From: Phoma sp. XZ068
Lineage: Eukaryota; Ascomycota; Dothideomycetes; Pleosporales; Didymellaceae
Direction: 5' to 3'
DNA length: 64,000 nucleotides
NCBI GenBank assembly: GCA_004835665.1
Contig: RBKR01000010.1
Span: 248,001 to 312,000 of the forward strand
The translations under genes were made by a program, and so were the position numbers. A model generated the notes under the pieces. That model saw only the letters and a list, made by a program, of their open reading frames with translations. It did not search any database and had not been told where the DNA came from. Each line of letters opens with the position of its first letter. The stretch's first letter is position 1. Shown here piece by piece: positions 50,983 through 61,934 of this stretch.

Positions 50983-53127
50983 CCGTGATCGGCCACCCGA
51001 TGCGCACGGTCACCCAATGCGCACCCCACCACTTTTTGGGGTATCACCAAAATGAGGCTATTAAGCCACATACAATAGATATTATCACAAGAATTTCTGG
51101 TGGATTGCTCTATAAACCTATGCAACAAACTTTGCTACTGAAATCGTTTTGGTGGAGCGATCTTGCGGCCACGGCTGTTGAGTTTTGGTGGTGGGGATGG
51201 GAAACGATCATGAGCGATAGGCCGACTACCACCACCCACACCACCGCGATTTTGCTTCTTTCTGGGTGCTGTAGACTGTGAGGCCTTTCGCTTACCTGTT
51301 TTGGGTAATAGTATAGCTTTTTGAGCGTCGCGAGCTTGTTTCTCATGCTGTTTTTCTGCCCGGCGTTCAGCTACTTCGGCGTCCTTCACAGCTTTGACCC
51401 GGGCCCGCTCCTCCTTCTCTGCTGCACGCCGCGCCTGCTTCTCGTCCTTCTCTTTTTGTTGTAGTAGCTTTTTGGTCTGTTGAAGCTCTCGTTTAGTCGC
51501 CTTTTCCAGTTCCAACTGCTCCTCATAGGCCTCATTTGCGCGGTCGCGTGCGTCGGCCTCTTGTTTAGATGAAGGACTCCACCAAACTGCGCCGCCATGC
51601 CTCTCAATTCGACGTGTGTATAGAGGTAGTACCTTCTGCTTCTTTGGCTTCTTCTTCTGAGTCGCCAGCTCTGTTTTGGCCTCTTCTAATTCGTGTTGTA
51701 CCAACTCAAACTGCACGTGGAGTTGGTGGATAGCCTGTTCAAGCGGGCCTAATTGACTACTACCTTCATCCCCCACAACCTCCCGCAATAGAGACTTGGC
51801 TTTTAGCCAGTTTGGTGCAGTAGGTGCAGCGGTAGGTGCTGTTTGTTCAGGCGGAGTTGCGAGCTTAACTAGAGTTGGTGGCTTGAACTTATCGAGTACA
51901 ACGTCGGCGTTGCGTGGGTGAATACCTGTGGCTGAGAAGGACGTCTCAACCAACGTTTTGGTGAAGGTATTCACCCAAGCCGGCCAGAATAGGTTGAAGA
52001 AGTCGCTCTTATTTATAGAGACTATGCCTTGGCCTCTCTGAGTGCAAGCATCTAGCTCCTTGGTGTAGTTTTGGGCGAGCGGCTTGAAGCAAACCACATC
52101 CAACGGCTGCAACGTGTGGGTGGAGTGAGGTGGATAGACCATCAATAGTACCTTGTGAGCGTCGCAGTAGTCGATGAAGGCCTTCGTTATATGGCTACCG
52201 TGACCGTCTAGGATAAGTAGGCGCCACCTTCTACGAGATTTTGGTGCAGTGTACCGCTCAAACACCTGTTCAAGCCACGCCAAACCTAAATCGTCGTTCG
52301 TCCAACCAGTAGGTGAGGTGGTAAAGAAGATATCGTGTTTTTTTGGGTTGATTGGGGCTACCCAGCTCGCCTGAACGGCTCGCCCAGCTGGTGGATGGAT
52401 GATGCAAGGCGGTAGTACTGATCCATCGGCGCATATTGTCGCTAGGAGGGTTATCCACTCGCGGTTACCGTCGTGGAGACTCTGCCTGAAGTGCTTTTGG
52501 TGGTATAGTACCTTGTCAAAGATCCGTTTACTCCTCCCAGTGACCCCAATCGCGAAGCCCTTCTCATCCATATTGTAGGTATTCTCAGGTAGCACGTTGT
52601 ACTCAGCCATTTTGCTGTGCAGTAGTTCGAAGTATACTTGATACTTCTCACAAGAATCAGCGTGGTGACGACCAGCTTCCATAGGCGTGGTCCACGCAGG
52701 AAGAAGTACATCGGCGTGACGGTTGAGGAAGCGGGTTATCCACCTCTCGGAAGGCTCCCAACGACACAGAGGCGTTACAAAATTAGTTACCATTTGCCTT
52801 GTAGGCATAAGGTGCCTCTCTGTAAGCTCTCTGATATATTTTACAACCTCTACCTCATCGCGTGGGTGGAGTAGACGTCGCTGCAATGCCTCTTCTTGGT
52901 GGGGTATTACCTGACCTTGGTGTTGACGCGTCAAAGTTGATCGGCTGCAACCATGTTTTTTGGCAAGTGCTTGGTATGAAAGTTTTGCTCCTGGTTTTAA
53001 TCTATCTATCTCTGCAAGGGCTTCTTGTAAAGGCATTGTGGTGTTGAGCTATAGTAGGTTCAAAAACAAGATGAATTGAGGTGGGGTGTGCATCGGGTGA
53101 CCGTGCGCATCGGGTGGCCGATCACGG
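50983..53127 (-). mobile_element. Intact pogo element (copy C)
   Basis: A 2145-bp element with inverted repeats of about 50 bp that differ at only two positions, beginning CCGTGATCGGCCACCCGATG. They contain a repeated CACCC(G/A)ATGC word. TA flanks both sides (50981-50982 and 53128-53129). One complete transposase gene on the minus strand. High repeat identity suggests a recent insertion. Confidence 0.95.
51135..53036 (-). CDS. Pogo-family transposase (copy C)
   Basis: A 633-residue transposase related to copies B and D. Helix-turn-helix LSYQALAKKHGCSRSTLTRQ at about 19-38, CENP-B-type domain at about 60-130. The catalytic core has YNMDEKGFAIG, LLILDGHGSH and LQPLDVVCF (DD35D). The region from about 440 is an extended Lys/Glu/Gln coiled coil (KRELQQTKKLLQQKEKDEKQ), followed by a basic tail and PPKRFQ end. 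ATG 53036 begins MPLQEALAEIDRL. The frame is intact. Together with perfect ends this is the best candidate for an active element among the pogo copies. Confidence 0.95.
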   Translation of the reverse strand: MPLQEALAEIDRLKPGAKLSYQALAKKHGCSRSTLTRQHQGQVIPHQEEALQRRLLHPRDEVEVVKYIRELTERHLMPTRQMVTNFVTPLCRWEPSERWITRFLNRHADVLLPAWTTPMEAGRHHADSCEKYQVYFELLHSKMAEYNVLPENTYNMDEKGFAIGVTGRSKRIFDKVLYHQKHFRQSLHDGNREWITLLATICADGSVLPPCIIHPPAGRAVQASWVAPINPKKHDIFFTTSPTGWTNDDLGLAWLEQVFERYTAPKSRRRWRLLILDGHGSHITKAFIDYCDAHKVLLMVYPPHSTHTLQPLDVVCFKPLAQNYTKELDACTQRGQGIVSINKSDFFNLFWPAWVNTFTKTLVETSFSATGIHPRNADVVLDKFKPPTLVKLATPPEQTAPTAAPTAPNWLKAKSLLREVVGDEGSSQLGPLEQAIHQLHVQFELVQHELEEAKTELATQKKKPKKQKVLPLYTRRIERHGGAVWWSPSSKQEADARDRANEAYEEQLELEKATKRELQQTKKLLQQKEKDEKQARRAAEKEERARVKAVKDAEVAERRAEKQHEKQARDAQKAILLPKTGKRKASQSTAPRKKQNRGGVGGGSRPIAHDRFPSPPPKLNSRGRKIAPPKRFQ

Positions 53128-53339
53128 TAACCGCCGCTAGCTGTATTATTATGGAGTTCTTGGCTATTCCTGGCTCCGAAAGACGGCCCGTTCCACCAGA
53201 CTACCAAGCTTTCGGCTGCACTTGGACCCTTGAGGTTCTGCAGGTTCTCGGCCTCGCCATAACAGTTTCTGACAATGGGATGCGCTCCCGGGATCTGATC
53301 CCGTCGCCAGGAAACATTGTGTTGATCATCATGCATGTA

Positions 53340-54299
53340 TCTACATTTGCAACTTCAAACTCCACAAGAAAACATGCTATATTCTCCCATGATTTCTTAC
53401 ACGACCTTTCGTCGGTGTTAAGAGGCTCTGCGGAACTCGGTACGCGAGTATCGGCATCGCCGGCTGGTCTCTAGCTACTAGTCGCGCGAGACATGTGGCA
53501 GACCCTTACCATCTTGGCTTGAGTGACTGTACCTTTTTCCCTGCAACGTTATCCCCTGCAAATGTAGACAAAAGACTGAAACTTATTTAGAATCGTTTTA
53601 GCGCAAGAACTATCTCTGCATGGAACTAGCTGACCGCTTAGACAAGAATGAGCTCCAAACAGTACTATGTTTGGCTGTACTTGTTTGACATAAACAGTCT
53701 ACAGTCTGTCTAACTCAGACTGGCCTGGGTTCGATGGCGGCACGGATCGGAAGACTCAGCTCAGGTCGTCGCGAGAAAAAGGTCTCTCAATTAATCGAAA
53801 TCAGCCAAGAAAGAATTCTACCGAGTGCAAAGAGAGCTGTCTAACGTGAAAATGCGCCACAACGCAACAACTATAGTGCCGGAAAATAACAAAGCCGAGC
53901 TAACATGCACTGGCTTTCCTCAAGCCATATGATTGCCAAGCTTGCCTGAGCTGTACCAGAAAGAGTAAACACGAGAAGGCTGCTCGTACCTTAGCATTTG
54001 CAGCTTCAGGGCCGAAGTACACATTTTCGATTGTCCTACACTGGATGCGTTGTGCAATGGAGTGTGAGCCACGCGTTCAAAGAGGCCAATGTCTTCAGTG
54101 AAACCGCAAATCCGGTGACTTCTCTACTCTCCTCGCCTCGGTTCACCAGTCGTAGACGAAACCCTCTCCGCACTGATCTGGGTCAAACACACCTTTAGAT
54201 TGATAGTCTTGGTATACACTAGTGCTAAGTTCTGGCTGACCGTATCTCACATCTTGGCTTGCAACGCGTAATGCTATTGTAGCAACGGTTGTTCACCGG
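53340..54299. other. Intergenic, upstream of pectate lyase
   Basis: No gene. Frames are short and no transposon end was recognised. Confidence 0.45.
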
Positions 54300-54349
54300 G
54301 CCAATACATACTACAGACTGCTTGGTATGTTGGCGTTGAACTATTTAAG
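54300..54349 (+). promoter_or_regulatory. Probable core promoter of the pectate lyase gene
   Basis: A CCAAT word (54300-54304) and a TATTTAAG TATA-like word (54342-54349) lie 158 and 113 bp upstream of the start codon. A CT-rich leader follows, as is common at fungal transcription starts. Confidence 0.45.
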
Positions 54350-54461
54350 CTGTCTGCTCTCCCATTTGAATCATCACCACCATCACCATCATCTCGATCC
54401 CATCAATCCCTTCAACCAACTCCAGCTGTTCAGCCTCAAGACAAACAATCCCTCATCCACA

Positions 54462-55294
54462 ATGAAGTTCACTACCGCTTTCGTTGCTGCTTTGACAGCC
54501 GCCCTGGCTTCAGCCCAGACTCTCACCATTCCTACTAGAGTGGGAGCCGTCCAGAGTGCCAGAGCGTCTGTCATCTCCGCCAACCGTGACTTCGGAAACG
54601 CGGAATTCGACAGCGGCATTCCCTGCAATGAGGACGAAGGTGGCGACCCCGTGTTTATCATCCGTCCCGGTGTCACCATCTCCAACCTGATTATCGGACC
54701 CAATCAGATTGACGGTAGGTTACCACTTGTGCCATCTCTAAGAATTTCGCACTAAGCGTCACTAGGCATCCACTGTGAAGGTGCTTGCACCATTAGGAAC
54801 GTCTGGTTCAGGAACGTCTGCGAAGGTGAGAAAATATTTTCAACCAACTCAAAGTAGCAGAGCTAACATTCCTAGACGCCGTTACTGCGCTTGGAGCTGG
54901 CGAGGTTCTTATTGAGGGCGGTGGCGCCACTGGCGCATCTGACAAAGTCATCCAGGCCAACGGCCGTGGAACTGTGACCATTCGCAACTACACTGTCACC
55001 AATTCCGGAAAGCTGTACCGCAGCTGCGGCGATTGCTCCAACAACCAGGCTAGGAGCCCCCGCCGCGTTGTCGTTGACAATATCCGTGCTAGCGGAATGA
55101 CTTCTGAATTGGTTGCTATCAACGCCAACTTCGGTGACACCGCTACTGTTAGCCGTGTCTGTGGTACCAACAACGGCGATATTTGCAGGCCATACCAAGG
55201 TATCGAGCGGGGCCAGTCTGGTGGTGGCGGTCAGTCCGGTAACGCCGGATGCGGTGGTGCCCAGGGAACCGTGGAGAGATTCCCCGTGTGCTAA
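54462..55294 (+). CDS. Secreted pectate lyase, class III (polysaccharide lyase family 3)
   Basis: Three exons (54462-54714, 54766-54825, 54876-55294) give 243 residues, the usual size for the family. Introns are 51 bp (GTAGGT...ACTAG) and 50 bp (GTGAGA...CCTAG, branch CTAAC). A signal peptide occupies residues 1-18 (MKFTTAFVAALTAALASA). The parallel beta-helix enzyme domain shows VISANRDFGN, IIGPNQIDGIHCEGACTIRN and VCEDAVT, ending with TNNGDICRPYQG and paired Cys residues near the C-terminus. The enzyme cleaves pectate by beta-elimination with calcium and acts outside the cell on plant cell walls. A Gly/Gln/Ser-rich stretch (GQSGGGGQSGNAGCGG) precedes the C-terminus. All splice phases agree and no defect is seen. 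Confidence 0.93.
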
Positions 55295-55544
55295 GCGCAT
55301 CTTCAAGCCTCTTAGCAGGCAATCTGCAGCAGAAAATATCTGAATAGCTTTCTACGTGGCTGGGGTACTATAAGAGAAGCTCGATGTCGCATGGTTGGTG
55401 CGGGGGTTGCAGGTATGGAATATCAAGAAGAGTGTGTGCGCTACAGTATAAAGATTCCACCTATAGTACCTTGCGCATCATTCTTGCATGTTCACATATT
55501 GTGCCCTGCTTCGCTACATGTGCTACAGCATCATGAAGACTGAG
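55295..55544. other. 3' flank of pectate lyase
   Basis: Probable 3' UTR. No gene. Confidence 0.4.
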
Positions 55545-56574
55545 TGCTCCCATCAACACGCGCTCTCTTCTTTGCCTTCTTCCCATTGCTACGGGCCTTA
55601 AACTCCTTTAGAGTATTTACCCGCACTTCCTCACTAAACGTTAATGTCCTTACACGCAGGATTCGCTTTCTTTTGTGTGATTTACAGCGCTTGGCAGCCA
55701 TATTAGCTACTTTAAGGCTCGCAACTTAGCGGTGCCTCAAAACCAGTGAATGCGCCATTTGGTCTGCCCCTTTAGTGAGCTAATCAAGGGCTTCAACCAT
55801 TAAGTTGGCAAGCTTTCAGCGTGCCTCGGAATCCTCTTTCAGATCAGCTTTGATGAACATTCAAATTTAAGGGTATTGCTTAGTGTTTTAGACTTCCACG
55901 TACTGTTATCCACAGTAGGTAGTGGTGGAGTACACAACCGCACTTCGAGATTTGATATCATAGTCTCTGGGTTAAATGGGACTAGGCCAGCGCCTCAAAA
56001 TCCTCCTTGTATGTTGTTCTCTGTAGTTGAGGCGTCGAAAGTCGCTTTGAAACACGGCAAGAAATCAAATTTAGTAATTCGAGTGATCTTGCTACGCAAT
56101 AGCCTCTCGGCATGGCGGCCATATGATTTCTTCATAGGGGGAAAACACCCTACGTCAAGCAGCTGCAGCAGGTGCGACGAGTGTGCAGGCATATGAAGAG
56201 TAATAATCTTGTGTTTCTCGCAGTACTGGTGGAAATCAACTGAGTTATGGCTCTCATGGCCGCCCAGAATAAGCAGCTGATAGTTGCCAAAAGTGCGTGC
56301 CTTTGTGTGCTCATCAAAGTGCTTTAACCTCTTAACCCCAAGCCCATGATTAGTCCGGGCCTTGTTAGAGACGTTGATAACCCAGTCATTAATTACATTA
56401 GGCTCCTTGCGCCAGGCAGAGAGGTAGTATTTGCCAGAGAAGAAAATAAAGGGTAGCATAGACCGCCCCTCCACGTTCACGCCCTAGATGACACTGGTCC
56501 GCTCTCGGTCGCCCTGCTGCACTATCTCTGGTCTCCTTCGACGCTCAGAAATTGTGACAACAGCTCCTGTAGAA
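55545..56574 (-). pseudogene. Degraded pogo relic (copy A3)
   Basis: The minus strand matches copy A1 from STGAVVT (56574) to the region of the basic tail (CKSHKRKRI and KEFNARS equivalents, 55560-55700). The core motifs LILGGHESH and LQLLDVG show both catalytic Asp neighbourhoods altered: the second Asp is Gly. Several stops and frameshifts are present, including a TAG at about 56484. Both inverted repeats and the first 170 residues are missing. It has diverged far more than copy A2, so it is the oldest of the three A copies. Confidence 0.85.
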
Positions 56575-56687
56575 CGAGCCGCATGCGACCTTGAGAACGA
56601 AGCGAGGACCTTACAATAGTATCGTCATGGGGGTCTAAGAAGTTATATGAATTCGCAGAATCTATATGCAACCCTTGTTTTCAAGTA

Positions 56688-57316
56688 CGTGCTTTGTCCG
56701 TGCACCCAACACGCGGAGTCACCCAACGCCCGCTCCAATACCTTTAGAAAGCACCTAACTGTAAACTCATACTGCCACACGCGGTAGCCATTGTCATGAA
56801 ATAATTCGGTGGAGACTTCTATAGACAATACTCTGTCATACAAAAGGTGCTCTGAGTGGCCGCGGCTTGTGCTTATTGTGGGAGCTGCCCGGAGTGGTTG
56901 CAACGCAATACCGCTCCGGTAAGCAGTACTACCATGATTCTGCTAATTTTTAGGCACCATTTCTTGTGAAGCTTACCCGCGCTGTGGGCTTGCCCATCGC
57001 GCTCTTTTCGAGCTTTACGTTAAGCTCTCTCAGTTTTCGACCGGTCTCGCTCTTCCAGTTCTTTATCGTAGTCGCGCATTTTTGTTCTGCTATTCTCTCC
57101 TCAACAGCAGCTTATCAGCTAGCTCGAGGTGGTCTACATCCGCCTGTTCAAGCTTTTCTGCTTTCTGTTGTTACTGCATTGGCCTCCCACATGAACGAGC
57201 TTTGTCGACTTCATCAGCTACTACGATCAGAACAAGATAATCCTAGCTATATTTCCTCCTCATTCAACCCACACGCTGCAGCCGCTTGATGTGGTGATTT
57301 TCAAGCCTCTGTAGAA
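56688..57316. pseudogene. Internally rearranged pogo relic (B/C/D type)
   Basis: The left end after TA (56686-56687) reads CGTGCTTTGTCCGTGCACCC and is followed by CCAACACGCGG and CACCCAACGC words like the ends of copies B and C. 56960-57110 on the minus strand resembles the coiled-coil region. In contrast, 57195-57316 encodes on the plus strand DFISYYDQNKIILAIFPPHS and THTLQPLDVVIFKPL, the third catalytic Asp region. The two parts therefore point in opposite directions, so the relic contains an inversion or two joined fragments. Confidence 0.65.
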
Positions 57317-57459
57317 TTCACGAAGTGGTTATGTCAACATGTCCAAGCCACGATGAGCTACTGTGTTCTTGACCCCTGGTAACGTGCACGTGACTTTGGC
57401 GTTCCTAGATCTGGTGAAGGGAAATCGCCTTGCCATTCACTGGTATGACTCACATCCTG

Positions 57460-57940
57460 ATTCAAGGAATACTCGTGCACCGCCTACCTTTCGAAAGCCC
57501 AGGTCGAGGGGCGCGTAGCCACTCTCTAACCGCGACCATTCGATAAATAGTTACTTCAATGTCCATCATCTCAACATGACGCGTGGTATGACCAAGAGAA
57601 GATTTCGGCTCGAGGAAATACCACCGCTTTAACTTACGAAGAATTTCGTTCATAACTGACTCTTGTGGCTGCTGAAATCGAATCATGGCAAGATACTCAG
57701 AGATGATCTTGACTACTTCCTGTAGCTCGTAAGACCATTCTCAGTGAGTTTAATTATGATGCGGAAGGAAGCTAAGTCTTTTGATGTCTGCATGCAGATC
57801 TTTTCCCCAGTCTTTTGCCTTGATGACGCCCAGAGGACTGCCTAGGAATTTGCCAGTGATGATTACTACAAACATAGGATTGTTTTCTGCAGCCTGCGTG
57901 TGTCCAAGTAGGCACTTGAAAGCACTACTTACTAGCTGCA
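57460..57940 (-). pseudogene. Fragment of an M16-type metallopeptidase (insulysin/Ste23-like)
   Basis: The minus strand reads SPLGVIKAKDWGKDLHA (about 57780-57850) and, after a stop and frame change near 57750, ELQEVVKIISEYLAMIRFQQ and ESVMNEILRKLKRW. In insulysin-like M16 enzymes a GxSL-x-x-L-K-x-K-G-W-x-x-L-x-A segment is followed by a Y-x-x-VV-K-x-x-x-Y-I-x-M helix in this order and spacing, which is why I propose the family. The zinc-binding HxxEH domain, which would lie upstream, is absent. Sequence divergence is large, so the assignment is tentative. Confidence 0.4.
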
Positions 57941-58211
57941 TCGCACGTCGACATGGATTGCTGTTATTTGTCGACTTGCTCGTTCGCCGGCAGAAAACTA
58001 TGAAGATATAAGGTGTCTATAGGTGCAGAAATCATGCGTGTCAATAAGAGTGTAGTAGATCTGGTCTTCTAAAATTGCAACGCTTAAGCTTGCTAGCCGA
58101 CCTGTTGTGCTCTTGCTAGGTTACTGAAAGCGACGCAGTTGGCTGGTACATCCTGTATACAGTTAGTGTTGTATTGTTATCTAGATCGCTTATACAACAG
58201 CTGATGCCCTG

Positions 58212-59625
58212 TTATCTTAGGTCCAAAGAGGGGTAAGAACGCTGTATACTTGCCTGGACAACAACGGACCCAGAGCGCACAATCGCGTTGTTGCCGACAC
58301 GGACACCGGCTTCAATGATGCATCCGTCACCGATGTGAACGTTTTCGCCTATCAAAACTTCACGAGCGGTTACTGCATGCTCGCTTCCTTCCAGTGACCT
58401 CGTATCAGTGGGCTCCTCAAGTGTCGAGATGATCACGCGAGCATCAATCTTTGTGTTTCTTCCAATCGCGATCCTGCCAGAGTCTAGCAGTTGACAACCA
58501 GGTCCAATGACGACATTGTCTCCGATGGAAAGGTTGTAGCCGTAGTCACAGTGAAACGGCGCAGACAAATCGATACCATAACCCAAGTGACCTGTGACCT
58601 GGCGTTCGCCAGCGCGAGGATAAACCCACTCAGCCGCAAGAATTCGCCCGAAGAGCCACGCACGCTCGTGAGAATCCTTCTGCGCAGCTGTGTTGAAGCG
58701 AAAAGACGCCTGCAAGGAAAACTCACGCTCGTCAACAAGCTGTGCAGTGTTTGGCAAGAACGGCTCCCCTGACAGCATCTTGTCCTTCTCGCTTTTCAAA
58801 GGCAAGGATGGTTGCGTGCAGTGAGATAACGAAGATGCTTGCGGTGCAGCTAGAACGGGAGCTGTTGACGGCGGGAAGCGAGACGTATGATGATTATCGT
58901 TGGTGCAGGCTTCATGAGGCGGAGCTGGGGGTTCCAGCTGTACGTACTTGGCAAGCTGTGTCGTTGCTGGTGTTGGAAAATTGAGTACTGTCTGGCTCTC
59001 TCTCTGCCGCGTTTGACGTTTCGCATTAGAACTGTGTGGTCGCAATGGAGCTAGTGCTCGATGCGCATGCTGTTGTGGTTTGACGCAGGTTTCGTACCAA
59101 AGGCTTGGTCTTCTGACGGTAAAAGTCAACACACGTTCTGAAATGTCGATGATTTGAACCTTACGATGGCTCGCGGCCCTGCTCATCAGTGCAGACAGGC
59201 CAGTCTTGAGCTGTTGTGATCCCACTCAACGCTTTGGATTCTGCGTAAATCTTCTGACTTGGTTCACACTGCGGATTGTGTATGACGTGACAGACCGGAC
59301 ACTGAACGATGTAGGCAGGGACTTCTGCAGAGGATATTGGCTGGTGCGGCGGTAGTGATGGCGGAGCATGTGCGGCATTGTTTTTCTTCGACCACGTGAT
59401 CTCTTTGGAGTAACCTGTACACACCAAATTGCCTCATTGGCAGTTCTCACACTCCGGTTTAGCTTCATCGCATTTCTTCTTCCGCTTTCGGCAAGTTCCA
59501 CAACCCGTCCTGGTTCGTGTTTTCACGGCCCGTATTTGGTCGGAACGCTGATCGGTCCCAGCCTTACCAGAGGCGCTTTTGTTACATCCGGGAGCAGTGC
59601 CCTTATGCCTCAAGGACACGTTCAT
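58212..59625 (-). pseudogene. Zn2Cys6/sugar O-acetyltransferase fusion with in-frame stop
   Basis: Two exons (59625-59165 and 59112-58212; 52-bp intron with donor GTAAGG and acceptor GTCAG) join in phase. Near the N-terminus a Zn2Cys6 cluster reads GCGTCRKRKKKCDEAKPECE, with the fifth Cys right after and the sixth in LVCTGY. Between the last two Cys, codon 59436-59434 is TGA, where CGA (Arg) would be usual. After a disordered linker the C-terminal half is a maltose/NodL-type acetyltransferase: EKDKMLSGEPFLPN, a Mac domain, then left-handed beta-helix hexapeptides (LSIGDNVVIGPGCQLLDSGR, ENVHIGDGCIIEAG). It would bind DNA and use acetyl-CoA. The stop would truncate it after about 64 residues. 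The C-terminus may continue past 58240 through an AG|GCAAGT splice site. Confidence 0.75.
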
Positions 59626-60894
59626 AGATAGAAACTCCAGCGTTCTGGGCTTGTGTCCTTGGTTTCCTTTGCAGTGCTGAAAATCGGCACTCAAACGATG
59701 CTCGGTTGCTTCCTGCTCAACAAAGGATGCCGTTGGTGATCTTTCGGCTAGCACGGCCTTATTCCCCAAGGATCCGCATAAGTGGTCTGTGTTGAGTGCG
59801 ATCCTTTTCTCTCGGATGGAATCTCATGAGACCTGTCTCCAGCCGACGTGGTAGGATCAGTGGAGTCACTGAATGGGCGGGAACCGGGCTCTCGTGGAAC
59901 GCGCTCCCAAGCCTCCACGCACTGAAGCCCAGTCAAATCATGTGGCCAGAGTGAAGACGATCCTCCATTGATGGCAGTAAAAGCAGACGCAGAGCGCTTT
60001 TCGAGTGTGTCTCTCAGCAGGTGTAAATTATGGTCGTTTGCCGGCATGCCCAGCACGGCAGACATAGTGGGTGGGGATAGGACGAGAAGGAGCCTCACAG
60101 AAATGACCAGGACCTTTTCGTGAAGCTCTTGCCCAACAACGTTTGACTAGGGTGGCGGTGTTCCGAAGAATAGTGATGCGAAAAAAGAGTGTTCTGCAAT
60201 CCCACGACGCAAAAGAGAGCTCTCGAGTCACCAGTGTCGGCGGCGCTGAAATGGTGAACCAACGGCACGGCAAGGCCACTGCAAATATCGGTAGATTGCT
60301 GGTTTCTTTGGCGGTTGATAAGCGAAGACGTCTCTGACCTGACGACTAGGAGGTTGAATTGCGTGGCATATGCTCCAGCGGCGATGCGGTGTGTGGGCGT
60401 ATTGCTGTTTTGGAGCAGAGCCACTCGCAGCGACGAGGGTAGATGCCCGGGACGATAAGGCTGGAGAACTTTTGTCGTAATCAGAGCGGCGTCGAGACGT
60501 GCGGCGCAGCAGTCAGTGGACGAGCCATTGAAACCCTTGCTGGAGCACAGACTGATGTACGTGCTCACAGGCTTAGAGTGGGTGGTGCATTGAGCCATCG
60601 CTGCGCGCTTCTCCCATAGGCAATAGGTCCAGGGAGCCAATCCTGGAGAGTTGGGTGCTAGACGGTCGATATAATTGGCTGTTAATATCGCCAAACTAAG
60701 TTCACTGTTAGCTGTGTCTGTGCGAGTACCGCGGTACTCGCTTGCCGCCCACGGTTTGAGCGTCCCAACGCGGCAGCCGTTCGTGGACCCAAAAACGCAC
60801 CCACATCTATATTCACTTCGTTAATCGCTCCAACACTACTTCTAACTACCATACCATGCCTTGGGCTCGCAGAATCGCTTTGGCTTGTCCTTGG
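59626..60894. other. Upstream region of the fusion gene, no supported gene
   Basis: Minus-strand frames at 60064-59748 (ATG at 60064) and 60694-60095 are open for over 100 codons but show no motif. The first could be a 5' exon of the fusion gene through an intron near 59780-59865; phases allow it but nothing confirms it. Confidence 0.35.
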
Positions 60895-61350
60895 CAGTTG
60901 AGTGCAAGGTTGCGTGGTGCGGAAGAGCAATAAGCGAGTGCGGAATTCGATGACTTGCTTTACAGAGAAGTGAGGACGTGGGTCTGGGCTGCGCAGAATC
61001 GCAAAATCGCATGAGGGGTGGAGATCAAAAGGCGGCACGGTTAACGTTGCCGCACTTCTTGCTAGTGCGCGCACACGCCTGCGGCTCGGTGGTGGCCCCT
61101 TTGGGTCTTTCTGCTCCTCGCCAACTCTTGTACAATATTTAGCCCGCACCGCAATCCTGGCTCTAGAATCCTGACAGTGATTACCTTGACCTTACCTGTC
61201 TTGACCTGTCTTGACCTGTAAGCACAGCTTTGTACTGCTGTAAACCTTGCTTACGATATCGTTGTGCCTGCTTCGAATACCTACTGTCTACTGTGCGAGA
61301 TTTGATCGCGCTCGAGGGCTCGCTCTGATGCGAGAATGAAGTAAACCTAC
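60895..61350 (+). repeat. Dispersed repeat R, copy R-4 (5' part)
   Basis: Matches R-3 (19920-20200) and, at 61295-61350, the start of R-1 (GATTTGATCGCGCT, then CTCTGATGCGAGAATGAAGT). It ends shortly after, so only the upstream part of the repeat is present. Confidence 0.75.
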
Positions 61351-61934
61351 GGCTTTCTTGAAATTGGCCTACAACATTAACTATTGATTGGGCAGCGCCA
61401 TCAAGAGCTCATTAGCTAATTTGTATCGCACTACATTATCTTGCTGGCTGATAATCTGGTGCGATCTCCCGCATTCCAGGCAGCAAGTTTGCCCCTGGTG
61501 CAGATCCATAATTGCGGTAAATCATTACACCACCAGATCGTGTTTCCGAATGGTCTGGAGTCGCAGGTGTTCTATCATTACGCGTGCACGATCTACGACG
61601 CGCGCACTGCCCAACACCTGTTGGTTGCACTCATGTTTGGGTTCGGATGCATCTCGGGTGGCACCAAAGACAGGTTAGAGGGCAGCAGCTCGTCTCCACT
61701 TGCGCATATTAAGTCCCGTCGCCAAATTCTAGCGTGCTGTGACATCAACAGCGAAAAGAGTGGAGACGGACCGATTAGACCAGTCACTTACTAGACGATA
61801 GTCTCGGAGACAGGTGTATCTGGGCTTCGTATGCCGATCCTGTGGAACAATGCTCATGCTGTGGTGTACTACAAAGTCCTTCCCTCCTTCCCTTTCACGA
61901 TCAGCTCCAGAGACCTCAGAGACCTGCCCACATC
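61351..61934. other. Intergenic, no supported gene
   Basis: Short frames only. The end is the presumed promoter of the 61935 gene. Confidence 0.4.

Noticed and set aside
53700..53760. Possible tRNA-like GGGTTCGAT word
   Set aside because: No matching acceptor or anticodon stems could be folded around it.
60095..60694. 200-codon minus-strand frame
   Set aside because: No motif, unusual composition (many Ser, Thr, His and Cys) and no homologue recognised; I could not tie it to the downstream fusion gene.
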